Assembly (NCBI GenBank): GCA_016717285.1
Contig: JADKFU010000005.1
Span: forward strand, 294,501 to 358,500
From: Chitinophagaceae bacterium
GTDB lineage: Bacteria > Bacteroidota > Bacteroidia > Chitinophagales > UBA10324
Direction of reading: 5' to 3'
Length of the DNA: 64,000 bases
Part shown: positions 38,301 to 47,053 of the stretch, piece by piece
How the letters are laid out: each line of letters starts with the position of its first letter
Position numbering within the stretch: position 1 is the stretch's first letter
Made by a program: the position numbers and the translations under genes
The notes under the pieces: model-generated
The model's input: only the letters and a program-made list of their open reading frames with translations
Databases searched by the model: none
Told to the model about the DNA's origin: nothing

Positions 38301-38770
38301 ACAAACATGTGCGTCAGTTTGGCGATGTAAGTACCATTCCTACACCTGCATTTTTTTATGGTTTGAAAAGCAATGAAGAAATATTAGTGGAAATCGGTCG
38401 CGGAAAAACACTGATGATCCGTTTGTTGTATGTAGGTGAGGCAGATGAAAGCGGTTACCGCACTGTTTATTTCCGGTTGAACGGACAAACGCGTACGGTG
38501 GAAATGCTGGACAAAAAGTCGCTGGTCAAAAAGCAAACGCATCAAAAGGCATCCGGTGAAAACCAGATCGGAGCTCCATTGCAAGGCATGTTGTCAAAAC
38601 TATTTGTGAAAGAGGGAGAGAAGGTAAAAAAGAATCAACCTTTGTTTGTGATTGAAGCGATGAAGATGGAAACTTCTGTTACTGCAACCAAAAACGTTGT
38701 GATAAAAAAAATTGTGCTGAATGAAAAGACGCTGGTGGAGGCTGACGACTTGGTGATGGAGGTGAGTTGA
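35333..38770 (+). CDS. pyc: pyruvate carboxylase
   Basis: Converts pyruvate, bicarbonate and ATP to oxaloacetate, refilling the TCA cycle. Starting at ATG 35333 (MQKIKKLLVANRGEI) it is 1145 aa, the usual length for the single-chain form. The biotin carboxylase part is 1-~455 (KASAGGGGRGMRV ATP-grasp loop, HIEVQLLGDE, EVNPRIQVEHTVTEE). The carboxyltransferase is ~530-800 (TDTTFRDAHQSLLATR, FRIFDSLNW, HTHDTSG), followed by the PC-tetramerisation region. The biotinyl domain ends the protein with the biotin-carrying Lys in EAMKMET (~residue 1110). The frame extends 35 codons upstream, through the promoter and part of the palindrome, so that part is not coding. Confidence 0.97.
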   Translation: MQKIKKLLVANRGEISIRALRAASELGIRTVAVYTYEDRYSLHRYKADEAYQIGADDEPLKPYLDIEEIIRIAKMNQVDAIHPGYGFLSENVRFARRCGEAGIIFIGPRPEVMEQLGDKVASKNVARSCGVPVIEDNKKPLTDAGIALKEAKRIGFPVILKASAGGGGRGMRVLYKEEDLEKAFGEARREAGNAFGDDTIFIEKFVEDPKHIEVQLLGDEYGNIVHLFERDCSVQRRFQKVVEVAPSTSLQQSTREKLFAYALQLARKVNYNNAGTAEFLVDKEENVFFIEVNPRIQVEHTVTEEVTGIDIVRSQILIADGKALDSKEIDIPSQEVIHCYGFAIQCRITTEDPANNFKPDYGTIIAYRNAGGHGIRIDEGSSYQGVKVSPFFDSMLAKITAHGRTLSAAAARMHRTLTEYRIRGVKTNIPFLEKVITHPVFIEGKATVKFIELYPDLVRVTQKQDRGTKVLRYLADVVVNGNPDVQKVDQSKIFQKPKAPDFNHFETIRPGSKQLLTDLGPEKFAAWLKAEKQIHYTDTTFRDAHQSLLATRVRTRDMMAVAESFAHHHPEIFSMEIWGGATFDVALRFLHENPWERLQLLREAIPNILFQMLIRGNNAIGYSAYPDNLVEKFIEESWKSGVDIFRIFDSLNWTKSMKISINAVRERTGGLAEACICYTGDIADPNRKKYSLQYYLDLARELEDMGAHILGIKDMTGLLKPYSATQLITELKKVVNIPIHLHTHDTSGIQSATYLKAIEAGVDVIDVALSSLSGLTSQPNFNSIAEMMRGQERELKMDIDSLNRFSNYWENVRDYYYPFESGLMAGTAEVYHHEIPGGQYSNLKPQAIGLGLADRMDDIKKAYEDVNELFGDIVKVTPSSKVVGDMAMFMISNKLTKEEVMVKGATLSFPESVKGFFKGEIGQPYGGFPKELQRIILKDEAPFTDLPNAHLKPIDFEREFRQFQEQFDTSQTMLDFLSYKFYPKVFEDYYKHVRQFGDVSTIPTPAFFYGLKSNEEILVEIGRGKTLMIRLLYVGEADESGYRTVYFRLNGQTRTVEMLDKKSLVKKQTHQKASGENQIGAPLQGMLSKLFVKEGEKVKKNQPLFVIEAMKMETSVTATKNVVIKKIVLNEKTLVEADDLVMEVS

Positions 38771-38880
38771 GAATTAGGAATTAGGAATTAATTTGGAATG
38801 TACAAGATAGGATTTTGCAATAAGACTAAAGACTACTAACGACTAACGACTAAGGACTAAGGACTTACAACTTACAACGG
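38771..38880. repeat. intergenic repeats (GAATTAG and GACTAA types)
   Basis: GAATTAG repeated three times at 38771-38791 directly after the pyc stop. A degenerate GACTAA/ACTAACG array at 38821-38880 includes pairs of ACGACTA, AAGGACT and ACTTACA. It lies between convergent genes. Confidence 0.7.
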
Positions 38881-38956
38881 GAAATTGCTCAACAACCTGA
38901 ACAATATAAACCCAAAACATTTCAAACCCTCAAACAATATAAACCCTGAAAACCCT

Positions 38957-39646
38957 TCATACTTTCCCTATCACTTTCAAATACATCTCCACATACTCCT
39001 CCACTTTTTTTCTCCGGTATTGCATAATGAATCTGGGATGCTCCAGTGAAATGATCTTTTCGAAATAGGGAAAATCAGCATTCAGTGTTTCAAGCATTTT
39101 CATATTCTTGCCGGAACCGATACAGATGGCCCTATTATTTTTTGCTCCAAGAGCAGTCTGTTGCTTCCATGTTTTGCGGATGAAAGGAGTAGCAGCTTCC
39201 TGCAGCTTTTTATCGTCATAATAATTATAGTTTTTGGTTCCTTTCATAAAGCCCAACGGACAAGTGGCAGTAAGAAAAAATTGCCGGTAGAATTTATCAG
39301 TGCCACCAAATGCATCAATCACTTTGTAAATAAATTCGCTCGACAGTTCACGCTTGTTTCCAAGGTTGTTTTCAATTCCACAAAAATCCCTCAATGCAAC
39401 AGGATCGGTAAATGAAATACCCGTAGCGCCGCTTCCAAACCTTCCGGGATTAATGCCGAAGATGAAAGTGCGTTTTTGATGGTCGTTGCAATACTTCCCG
39501 AAAAACTGTTGCACATAGTCCATTACTTTTTCTTCCCGGTAGGGATTTAAAACGATAGTTTGCAATGCAGAAGGAAGACTAAGTTGAAGTGAACTATAAA
39601 ATGAAATCACTTTTTCTGCGAAAGTGGAAACTGAGACATCCTGCAT
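38957..39646 (-). CDS. SMUG2-type uracil-DNA glycosylase family protein
   Basis: A 229-aa protein from the ATG at 39646 (MQDVSVSTFAEKV); a frame extending to 39679 adds 11 less likely residues. The uracil-DNA-glycosylase-like motif is FGINPGRFGSGATGISFTDP, followed by the ANCPLGF-like segment ATCPLGF and a C-terminal ISLEHPRFIMQY motif (HP in place of the leucine loop HPS). This is the SMUG2 (formerly DUF4918) group, which excises uracil or related damaged bases. With mutY and uvrC it is the third base- or nucleotide-excision gene in the window, but they are not linked. Confidence 0.85.
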   Translation of the reverse strand: MQDVSVSTFAEKVISFYSSLQLSLPSALQTIVLNPYREEKVMDYVQQFFGKYCNDHQKRTFIFGINPGRFGSGATGISFTDPVALRDFCGIENNLGNKRELSSEFIYKVIDAFGGTDKFYRQFFLTATCPLGFMKGTKNYNYYDDKKLQEAATPFIRKTWKQQTALGAKNNRAICIGSGKNMKMLETLNADFPYFEKIISLEHPRFIMQYRRKKVEEYVEMYLKVIGKV

Positions 39647-39677
39647 GTATCTTTTAATTTGAACTTGTATGATACAC

Positions 39678-39709
39678 AAAAAAAAGCAGCGGACTGATAG
39701 GTCCGCTGC
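39678..39709 (-). terminator. rho-independent terminator after the haloperoxidase gene
   Basis: On the reverse strand, a nine-base GC-rich stem (39709-39701 with 39694-39686, GCAGCGGAC/GTCCGCTGC), a six-base loop, then eight T (39685-39678). It is 30 nt after the stop of the haloperoxidase-like gene and ends at the start region of the SMUG2 gene. Confidence 0.92.
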
Positions 39710-39738
39710 CTGAATAAAGTCAGAAGTTTCTGAATTAA

Positions 39739-41283
39739 TTAATTTGCTCCATCTGCCTTTGCAGCATCCACCGCATAATCTCCAATCGCAATGCCGGTTG
39801 TTAATCCCACTTCACAATCGAAGCGATAATGAATACGCGCATAGATGCGTGACTCTGTTGCATCTTTTGCCCATTCCTGAAATTGGGAAGAACCGTCCGG
39901 GAAGAAATACGAAAGGACACTACAGCCTGCGCCGGAGAAAGTAGCATGGCCGGAAGTGTAGGACGGAAAACTTGGAATACCAATAATTGTTGTTATTGAT
40001 TCATCTGCTCCGGAAGGTCTCGGATAATGATAGTAATATTTTGAATCAAAGCAACTGATACCGGCATCTTCCATTGCCATGTTCAGATAAGCATATACAC
40101 GTGCTGTTCGCAACGGGTTGAGCTGATCCTGCACGATGTATTCTTTTGCGAAACGGTTCCAGTGTCCCGGTGGCGTATACGTGCCGGGACCATCAGCCCA
40201 GAAGTATGCAATATCAGCTTCTTCTTTCGTAAGATTTTTCATATAGCCTTTCAGTTCATCTGTTGCTGTTAAAAATGCTGCAGAGCCGGGAGCTGGCGGA
40301 GCAGGAGGTCGAACTGCTTCCACACCTGGAATGAACCACGGTTTTACTTTGCTGAATAGTGGAGTCAACCCAACCGGGCGTTCCGGTGTTTCAAGATTTT
40401 TCCACGACCATCCAAAGTTTACAATCGCTGCATTTTTAATGGAATCGGAAATAGGTTTTGGCGTTTGCGCATTCTTCATTCCATCTGTCTTGGCGCGATC
40501 AATAAATTTCGCAGCAACAGCACGACCCAGAGAATCGCCGGCTGCTATATCGCTTGATACATTCATGCCTGCCCACATGCGGGCATTCTTCAACTCGAGT
40601 GATTTCGAGATGATGTAATCTTTTTCAAGAGGAAACATCGCAGAGAGGATCACTTCAGAAACGGCTGCTATTGCTGCATCTTCCGAAGGATAACCCGGCA
40701 AATCATTTTCAGGAAGAAGTGTCTGAATAGCAGCATCAGCTTTGTAAGGAGCAACACGGTTGTAGGTATATTTCTCATGCCATACCGAAATCAACGCATC
40801 AAACTGTGCACCGCTCCAATATGCATACATCCGGGAAGTATATTGCGGATGCGCAAATGGGAAGTAAGGATAATTTCCCGGATTGGCTGCATCCGGCGCT
40901 GGGTAAGTGCCATCGGGATTAGGAGTAGGAGGCATGTTATACTTTGCTGCCAGTTCGCTTGCAATCTCATTCCAGCGAATGAGTGAATTGCTTCCCCAAT
41001 ATTCAACCGCTGTTTTCTGATCATCAGTTAGATTACTGATCGTAGCTTTCAGATCTGATAACTCTGACTGATAAGCTGCCGATGAAACCTCAGCGGGAGC
41101 AGACACTCCTACCTCACTTCCATCAGTAAGTAATACAGGTTTCCAGGTGCCTCCATTTTCATCAAGTGATTTAAAGGTGTAAGGTTGTATGCTCATCCCG
41201 GTAGGAATATCTTTGTTGCACGATTGCAAAAATGTTGCAACAGTGATAATAAGTATGATAACCGGCAGAAAATTCTTTCTCAT
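39739..41283 (-). CDS. vanadium-dependent haloperoxidase/PAP2-superfamily lipoprotein
   Basis: A 514-aa lipoprotein (lipobox FLQSC, about residue 22). The C-terminal half is all-helical and carries the vanadate/phosphate-binding set of the haloperoxidase-acid phosphatase superfamily: Lys and Arg seven apart in KYYYHYPRPS, SGH in SYTSGHATFSGA, and Arg and His six apart in RIYARIHYRFD. The Lys-X6-Arg and Arg-X5-His spacing is that of fungal chloroperoxidase. Either halide oxidation or phosphatase activity is possible; sequence alone does not settle it. The lipid anchor puts it in the periplasm or on the surface. It follows the outer-membrane-protein gene by about 42 nt, so they form an operon, ended by the hairpin at 39678-39709. 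Confidence 0.87.
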   Translation of the reverse strand: MRKNFLPVIILIITVATFLQSCNKDIPTGMSIQPYTFKSLDENGGTWKPVLLTDGSEVGVSAPAEVSSAAYQSELSDLKATISNLTDDQKTAVEYWGSNSLIRWNEIASELAAKYNMPPTPNPDGTYPAPDAANPGNYPYFPFAHPQYTSRMYAYWSGAQFDALISVWHEKYTYNRVAPYKADAAIQTLLPENDLPGYPSEDAAIAAVSEVILSAMFPLEKDYIISKSLELKNARMWAGMNVSSDIAAGDSLGRAVAAKFIDRAKTDGMKNAQTPKPISDSIKNAAIVNFGWSWKNLETPERPVGLTPLFSKVKPWFIPGVEAVRPPAPPAPGSAAFLTATDELKGYMKNLTKEEADIAYFWADGPGTYTPPGHWNRFAKEYIVQDQLNPLRTARVYAYLNMAMEDAGISCFDSKYYYHYPRPSGADESITTIIGIPSFPSYTSGHATFSGAGCSVLSYFFPDGSSQFQEWAKDATESRIYARIHYRFDCEVGLTTGIAIGDYAVDAAKADGAN

Positions 41284-41325
41284 ATTGTTTGAGTTATTTG
41301 TATCAGTTAAAATTATTTGATTGAA

Positions 41326-42273
41326 TTAATTTTTGTCTTTGTTCCACAGCGCAAAGAAATAGCTCACGCCGCCGCCAAGGGTTGTTGATTGTCCCACGTT
41401 TCTTCCGGTAAGTACATAACTTCCTGAAACATGCACACCCAATCCTTTAACAAAGTTTGGATAGTATTGAACAGCGGCACCAATGTTAGTGTAGTCCATT
41501 TCATTGGAAGGAAATCCCATGTCCTGCACACGAATGTCGAAGCCGCCCAGGGTATTAAATCCGCCGTAAAAAATTTCCGCTTTAAATGCTTTATCAGTTG
41601 TCTGGTAACCGAGCGTTGCTGAATAATCTATTGCATCCGGCATCTCGACTTCGTTGCTGAAATAAGCCTGTGTGGTGTAATAGTAATCGCGTGGTAATAT
41701 GCAGTTACCACGAAGATTATAGGCGCCCTGCAACCGCGCATACAATCCATTGTTCAATGTGTATTGAATAATGGGTCGCAAGGAAACTTCCGTACAACCT
41801 AAACCAATGCTGTAAGCGTAATCAGGTACGTAGTTGCTCAGTGGAGTCATGAATCCAACTGTTACGAGCGCATTAAACTTTCCGGGACCTAATTCGGTTT
41901 CAAATGCATTTACTTTTACTTCAAGGTTCAGGTTTTGAAATCCTTCGGTGCCTTCAATCTGTCCCGCACTCGGGCGTGTGAGTACATAAGCAAAACCTCC
42001 CATCACATTGATCCTGTCCGTGATTCCCAGATCAAACATTGGCATTATGGTATGACGTGTAAGGGTACCAATATTGCCATTCTCTCTTTTCTTGGTGCCT
42101 TCCCAGTACTCATGCCATGAGTCATGATTGTAGGAAAGATCAAAACAGATTTGTCCTTTGTCCATCATCACCGCGTCGGAAGGCGTCTGCCCGTTACCAA
42201 ACCTGCAACAGGCCATAAATATGGACAGCAGGATGAATCGGTAAATGAATGCGCGTGTATTGTGTTGTGTCAT
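41326..42273 (-). CDS. outer-membrane beta-barrel protein (transporter-like)
   Basis: A 315-aa protein if started at ATG 42273 (MTQHNTRAF). The upstream ATG at 42294 lies only 5 nt after the -7 element at 42306-42299 and is therefore unlikely. Signal peptide ends about FGNGQ. The body is alternating strands with typical barrel text (DLGITDRINVMGGFAYVLTRP, LNLEVKVNAFE, KFNALVTVGFMTPLSNYVPD), ending in GGGVSYFFALW. It resembles the putative aromatic-compound outer-membrane transporter (MetA-like) group. First gene of an operon with the haloperoxidase-like lipoprotein; divergent from a TonB receptor. Confidence 0.7.
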   Translation of the reverse strand: MTQHNTRAFIYRFILLSIFMACCRFGNGQTPSDAVMMDKGQICFDLSYNHDSWHEYWEGTKKRENGNIGTLTRHTIMPMFDLGITDRINVMGGFAYVLTRPSAGQIEGTEGFQNLNLEVKVNAFETELGPGKFNALVTVGFMTPLSNYVPDYAYSIGLGCTEVSLRPIIQYTLNNGLYARLQGAYNLRGNCILPRDYYYTTQAYFSNEVEMPDAIDYSATLGYQTTDKAFKAEIFYGGFNTLGGFDIRVQDMGFPSNEMDYTNIGAAVQYYPNFVKGLGVHVSGSYVLTGRNVGQSTTLGGGVSYFFALWNKDKN

Positions 42274-42298
42274 CTTCAGTATATTTTTTAACATCGGG

Positions 42299-42328
42299 CA
42301 AAGATATTTTAGAACAGATGCTATGAAA
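42299..42328 (-). promoter_or_regulatory. promoter of the OMP-haloperoxidase operon
   Basis: Reverse strand: TTTC at 42328-42325, 18 bases, then TATCTTTG at 42306-42299 (fits TAnnTTTG). The predicted transcript start lies near 42292, which fixes the OMP start at 42273. Confidence 0.5.
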
Positions 42329-42565
42329 CACAGTTGGGAGTTCGTTAACAAAGATTTACATTCTGTTATGAAAGCGATGGTGGCTCATTGATTCAATACG
42401 ATGCGCAGGAAATTTTTTTTGTATTGAAGTGACAGCTTGCATTTTGATGCTTCCTTCTTGCTGTCCGTTGAATGGTTTTATGTTTACAATATTGAACGGA
42501 CTTCTGCTGCTGTTAATGATATTTAAAAGCTGCGCCAACATTCTGCCATGCACAATCACACTGCC

Positions 42566-42573
42566 TATCTTTG
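42566..42573 (+). promoter_or_regulatory. -7 element of the TonB-receptor gene
   Basis: TATCTTTG (TAnnTTTG), 22 bases before the ATG at 42595; no clear TTTG at the expected -33 position. It overlaps an in-frame TTG at 42571, ruling that out as start. Confidence 0.4.
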
Positions 42574-42594
42574 CTGCGTACCTATAAGCAAACA

Positions 42595-45042
42595 ATGATT
42601 CGATCACTACGATTTTCGATTGCTGAAACTGTATTTATACTGCTTTGCTTTTGCCTCTCTTCCTTTGCTCAGACTTCCGCAAACAGAATAACAGGAACAG
42701 TTACTGATGAAAATGACCAACCACTTTCAAATGTATCCGTGGTGATTATAGATAAAAACAAAGGCGTCTATACAAATGAAAATGGTACGTTCCTGATTAA
42801 AAATGTCGTACCCGGAAAGTACGTGCTGAAAGCTTCATTAATAGGTTATGAACCTGTTTCAATGGACGTAATGGTTATTGATGGCAACATTGTAGACATA
42901 GTTTTTAAACTTCCTTTGAATGCAACGGTGCTTAGCAATATTACTGTTGAAGCTGAAAGAGAGAAAGAAACTATGCAACGCCTCAATGATGTGGAAGGAA
43001 CCTACCTGATAGCAGGTGTGAAGAATGAGGTAATAGAATTGAAAAACACAGAACTTAATGTTGCACAAAATTATGCGCGTTCAGTATTTGCAAAAGTGCC
43101 TGGCGTTTTTGTGTATGAGTATGATGGCTCTGGTAACGCTGTAAATGTTTCAACCCGTGGACTCGATCCACATAGAAGCTGGGAGTTCAACATACGGCAG
43201 AATGATATCATGATCAATTCCGATCTGTATGGTTATCCTGCCAACCATTACAATCCACCTATGGAAGCAGTGGAAAAAGTGGAGTTGATTCGTGGATCTG
43301 CCGCACTTCAGTATGGTGCGCAGTTTGGCGGCATGTTAAATTACAAGTTGCATGAAGCAGATACTACCAAGCCTTTTTCTTTTCATACGCAGGTGTCTCG
43401 TGGCTCCTACAATTTCATCAGCACTTTTACGGAGGCTGGTGGTAAAGCAGGTAAGTTATCGTATTATGGTTTTTATAATCACCGGTCGGCAGATGGCTAT
43501 CGCGACAACTCCAATTATTACTATGATGCCTGGCACATCGGACTAAACTATCCATTGATGAACAATCTTTGGCTAAAGGCAGAGGTGAGTCATATGAATT
43601 ATCTGAACAAGCTTCCCGGTGCGTTGAATGATTCGATGTTTTATGAAAATCCGAAGCAATCTGTGCGTAGTCGCAATTATTATAATCCGAATATTACCGT
43701 TCCCGGTTTAAATCTTACCTGGAATATTAAAGGCCGTTCAACAGTTAACCTCATTACTTCTGCGGTGCTGGGCGATCGCAACAGTGTGCAATGGCTGGGA
43801 CTTGCCACTACACCGGATACTTTCAATACAAAGATTGGTTCTTACAATCCACGGCAGGTTGATATTGATCATTTTCACAGTTTCAGCACAGAGCTCAGGT
43901 TTATTCATAAATATCATTTCTTACGGCAGGAAAATAAATTTAATGTAGGTTACCGTTTCATCCACAACAATTTGCACCGGTTGCAGCAAGGCACCGGAAC
44001 AACCGGTTTTGATTATGATCTCACGGTAGTTTCTGATCCGGCATTTAAACGCGACATCAATTATGTTTCCATCACAAATGGATTGTATGCAGAGAACCTT
44101 TTTCAGCTAACAAAGAACTTTTCCATCACGCCGGGCTTACGCTTTGAAATGGGTCAGTCAGACCTGAAAGGAAAAATCACTTACATTTCTGACAGTGATC
44201 TGCCGCAAACTATTGATCATAATTATATTTTGGCAGGCATTCGGGGAGAGTACAAAATAAACAAGAGGAACAATGTGTATGGTGGTTGGTCGCAGGCTTA
44301 TCGCCCGATGATCCTTAAGGATATTGTGCCTGCCACAAGTTTCGATCAGATTGATCCGGATCTGAAAGATGCAACAGGTTACAATGCGGATTTGGGAATC
44401 AGAGGAAATATTTCAGAATGGCTGAACTATGATATCAGCGCGTTTGCAGTACAATACAACGATCGAATTGGAACACTTGTAGAAGTCGATGACACCGGCG
44501 CCACTTATTTTTTCAAAACCAACGTGGGTAATTCATTGAATTACGGATTGGAAGTGTTTGCAGAATTTTCTCCTTTCGTGATGGGAAATTTTTCTCCATG
44601 GATTCGGGGCTTTTCAATTTATACTTCATCAGCTTATATGCATGCGCGCTACACAAAAGGCAATGTGGTGGCAAGTGGTGTAAATACTGATGTTACCGGC
44701 AATAAAGTAGAAACAGTACCTGACTGGAATTTGCGATCCGGCATTTCCTATCGTTTCAAATATTTTTCTGCGTCGCTGATGCACAGTTATGTAAGTGAAG
44801 TGTATACTGATCCGTTAAATACGGAACAACCCAATGCAAGCGGTACGTTGGGAATTGTGCCGTCCTATCAGATCTGGGATGCAAATGCGGCCTGGTATTA
44901 TAAAAATTTAAACTTAAAACTGAATATCACCAATCTTGCTGATCGTTCTTACTTCACCAAGCGTCCAACGTTCTATCCTGATCCCGGAATCTGGCCCTCT
45001 GATGGAAGAGCAATTACCATATCATTTGGTGTCAAAATATAG
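42595..45042 (+). CDS. TonB-dependent receptor with carboxypeptidase-regulatory domain
   Basis: Outer-membrane active transporter, 815 aa. Signal peptide (~1-25, ends SSFAQ). A carboxypeptidase-regulatory-like domain at ~30-115 (ITGTVTDENDQPLSNVSV and TNENGTFLIKNVVPGKY). The plug is ~130-260 (VAQNYARSVFAKVPGV, VSTRGLDPHRSW, VEKVELIRGSAALQYGAQFGGMLNY). The barrel runs to a terminal strand ending GRAITISFGVKI. The layout resembles FecA-type iron-chelate receptors, and the VSTRGLDPHRSWEFNIRQND part is FecA-like. No adjacent FecI/FecR or SusD. Divergent from the OMP-haloperoxidase operon with a 320-nt shared control region. Confidence 0.93.
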   Translation: MIRSLRFSIAETVFILLCFCLSSFAQTSANRITGTVTDENDQPLSNVSVVIIDKNKGVYTNENGTFLIKNVVPGKYVLKASLIGYEPVSMDVMVIDGNIVDIVFKLPLNATVLSNITVEAEREKETMQRLNDVEGTYLIAGVKNEVIELKNTELNVAQNYARSVFAKVPGVFVYEYDGSGNAVNVSTRGLDPHRSWEFNIRQNDIMINSDLYGYPANHYNPPMEAVEKVELIRGSAALQYGAQFGGMLNYKLHEADTTKPFSFHTQVSRGSYNFISTFTEAGGKAGKLSYYGFYNHRSADGYRDNSNYYYDAWHIGLNYPLMNNLWLKAEVSHMNYLNKLPGALNDSMFYENPKQSVRSRNYYNPNITVPGLNLTWNIKGRSTVNLITSAVLGDRNSVQWLGLATTPDTFNTKIGSYNPRQVDIDHFHSFSTELRFIHKYHFLRQENKFNVGYRFIHNNLHRLQQGTGTTGFDYDLTVVSDPAFKRDINYVSITNGLYAENLFQLTKNFSITPGLRFEMGQSDLKGKITYISDSDLPQTIDHNYILAGIRGEYKINKRNNVYGGWSQAYRPMILKDIVPATSFDQIDPDLKDATGYNADLGIRGNISEWLNYDISAFAVQYNDRIGTLVEVDDTGATYFFKTNVGNSLNYGLEVFAEFSPFVMGNFSPWIRGFSIYTSSAYMHARYTKGNVVASGVNTDVTGNKVETVPDWNLRSGISYRFKYFSASLMHSYVSEVYTDPLNTEQPNASGTLGIVPSYQIWDANAAWYYKNLNLKLNITNLADRSYFTKRPTFYPDPGIWPSDGRAITISFGVKI

Positions 45043-45058
45043 TGGGAAATTTTGCAGC

Positions 45059-45095
45059 AAAAAAAGAGGTAACAACTTTCGACGGTTGTTGCCTC
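45059..45095 (-). terminator. rho-independent terminator after acyl-CoA dehydrogenase
   Basis: Reverse strand: eleven-base stem (45095-45085 with 45076-45066, one wobble pair), eight-base loop, then seven T (45065-45059). It lies 34 nt after the acyl-CoA dehydrogenase stop, between convergent genes. Confidence 0.9.
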
Positions 45096-45128
45096 ACACA
45101 ACAAAAAAAACTTTAAGAAAAAACTTCC

Positions 45129-46913
45129 TTAGAAGCAATACTTGTTCTCCGCAATAAGCTTGTCAGCGATGCGTCTCCTCGCATTTTTGCAGTTGAAGGG
45201 TTCCATTTTAGTGAAACGTTTCAATCCAACCAGCATCATTTTCATTTCATCACCTTCAGCAAATGATTCCAACGCATTCTTGGCTGCTGTTTCGAGGCGA
45301 TTAACGGAATCATGCAAATGAACACCAAGTATATCATTCAACAATGTAACATCATGTCCCATTGATTTTAGTTTTTCAATGCGCAGCAACAATGATTCAC
45401 TTGTATAAATTTCAGAAAGCATGTCGGAAACATTCATCAGTAGTTCCTGTTCGTCTTCCAATGCCATCATCAGTTTTTGAACGGCAGCACCGGCAGTCAT
45501 CAGCGTTGCTTTTTTCATGTGCGTTACTATTTTTTTCTCGTACGCATAGTCTCCCTCGGCTTCCGAAAAATCAGGCATTGACATCAGTTCTTTTTGCACC
45601 GCCATGGCAGGCGACATCAAATCGATTTTTCCTTTCAGTGCTCGCTTCAGCAACATGTCAACCGAAAGCAGCCGGTTGATTTCATTCGTGCCTTCAAAGA
45701 TGCGGTTGATGCGTGCATCACGATAGGCACGTGCAGGAAGATATTCTTCCGAAAAACCGATACCGCCATGCACCTGAACGGTTTCATCCACGAGGTAATC
45801 AATCATCTCAGATCCCATTACTTTTAACAACGCACATTCAATAGCATACTCTTCTGCGGCACCCATCAGTGCTTCATGGTATTTTTTACCTTCTTCCAGC
45901 AAAGTGATTTTCTTGTTTTCAATATCGCTGGCAGCCCGGTACATGGCTGATTCCACTGCGAAAAGCCGGATCACCTGTTCCGCAAGTTTGTATTTGATAG
46001 CGCCGAAGGAAGCTATCGGTCTTTTAAATTGTTCACGTTGTGTAGCATATTGAATAGTAGTGTTGCATAACCTTTTTCCTCCGCCAACAGTGGCCGCTGC
46101 TAATTTCAACCGGCCGATGTTGAGAATATTGAATGCAATCAAATGTCCTTTTCCTGCCTCGCCCAATAAATTTTCCACAGGAATTTTAACATCCTGAAAA
46201 AATATCTGGCGTGTGGAGGAGCCTTTGATGCCCATCTTTTGTTCTTCTTCACCGCGAGATAAGCCGGGCGATGTGGCTTCCACAATAAAACCAGTAAACT
46301 GCTCTCCATTTATTTTTGCAAACACAATAAACAGATCAGCAAATCCGCCATTGGTGATCCACATTTTTTGTCCGTTTATGATCCACGACTTTTTATCATC
46401 ACTTAATATCGCTGATGTTTTTGCGGCCAATGCATCAGAGCCTGAACCCGGTTCCGTTAAGCAATAAGCAGCTTTCAATTCACCCGTTGCAAGGCGTGGC
46501 AAATATTTTTTCTTTTGTTCTTCTGTACCGAAATACAGAATGGGCAATGTACCAATACCGGTGTGTGCTGAAATGGAAACACCCAATGAACCGGCATCGC
46601 CAAGTGCTGCGGTGAGAAACGTAGAGGTGATAAAATCTTTTCCAAAACCACCATATTCTTCCGGTATGGAAGCGCCTAACAAGCCGAGATGGCCCGCTTT
46701 ATTTATGAGTTCAACAGCAAGGCCTGCTTCCTGCTTTTCAATGCGTGCATCGTTAGTAAATAATTCCTGCTCCACAAAATCACGTGCCATCTGCACCATC
46801 ATTTTTTGTTCTTCATTTATTTCTTCAGGTACAAAAATGTCGGAAGGTGAAGTTTCCCTTACCAGGAATTCACCGCCCTTGGTTACATTTCGGAGGATGG
46901 TTTCAGTTGACAT
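45129..46913 (-). CDS. acyl-CoA dehydrogenase
   Basis: FAD-dependent first step of fatty-acid beta-oxidation, 594 aa. An N-terminal helical domain (~25-150) is followed by the beta domain with AAYCLTEPGSGSDALAAKT and WITNGGFADLFIVFAK. The C-terminal helical domain carries the catalytic-Glu-type region and QVHGGIGFSEEYLPARAYRDARINRIFEGTNEINR. An extra ~170-residue C-terminal region follows, as in the long bacterial family members also seen in Bacteroidota fad clusters. Last gene of the leftward beta-oxidation group; ended by the hairpin at 45059-45095. Confidence 0.95.
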   Translation of the reverse strand: MSTETILRNVTKGGEFLVRETSPSDIFVPEEINEEQKMMVQMARDFVEQELFTNDARIEKQEAGLAVELINKAGHLGLLGASIPEEYGGFGKDFITSTFLTAALGDAGSLGVSISAHTGIGTLPILYFGTEEQKKKYLPRLATGELKAAYCLTEPGSGSDALAAKTSAILSDDKKSWIINGQKMWITNGGFADLFIVFAKINGEQFTGFIVEATSPGLSRGEEEQKMGIKGSSTRQIFFQDVKIPVENLLGEAGKGHLIAFNILNIGRLKLAAATVGGGKRLCNTTIQYATQREQFKRPIASFGAIKYKLAEQVIRLFAVESAMYRAASDIENKKITLLEEGKKYHEALMGAAEEYAIECALLKVMGSEMIDYLVDETVQVHGGIGFSEEYLPARAYRDARINRIFEGTNEINRLLSVDMLLKRALKGKIDLMSPAMAVQKELMSMPDFSEAEGDYAYEKKIVTHMKKATLMTAGAAVQKLMMALEDEQELLMNVSDMLSEIYTSESLLLRIEKLKSMGHDVTLLNDILGVHLHDSVNRLETAAKNALESFAEGDEMKMMLVGLKRFTKMEPFNCKNARRRIADKLIAENKYCF

Positions 46914-46978
46914 GGAATAAGTTTTTTAAATGGTGGATGTATTGAAAATCAGGAAACTAAATAAGACTTTGTTGTAAA

Positions 46979-47031
46979 ATGAACGCAGCGTTAATTGTTT
47001 GTCAGCACCAACATTTATTCGCTGCGTTCAT
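46979..47031. repeat. 12-bp inverted repeat, possible terminator for YfiT-like gene
   Basis: ATGAACGCAGCG at 46979-46990 pairs perfectly with CGCTGCGTTCAT at 47020-47031 across a 29-nt gap. On the reverse strand it follows the YfiT-like stop by 22 nt and is followed by TTTTA, so weak termination is possible. The long loop is unusual. Confidence 0.55.
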
Positions 47032-47053
47032 GAATCTTAATCCATTGAAGTAA

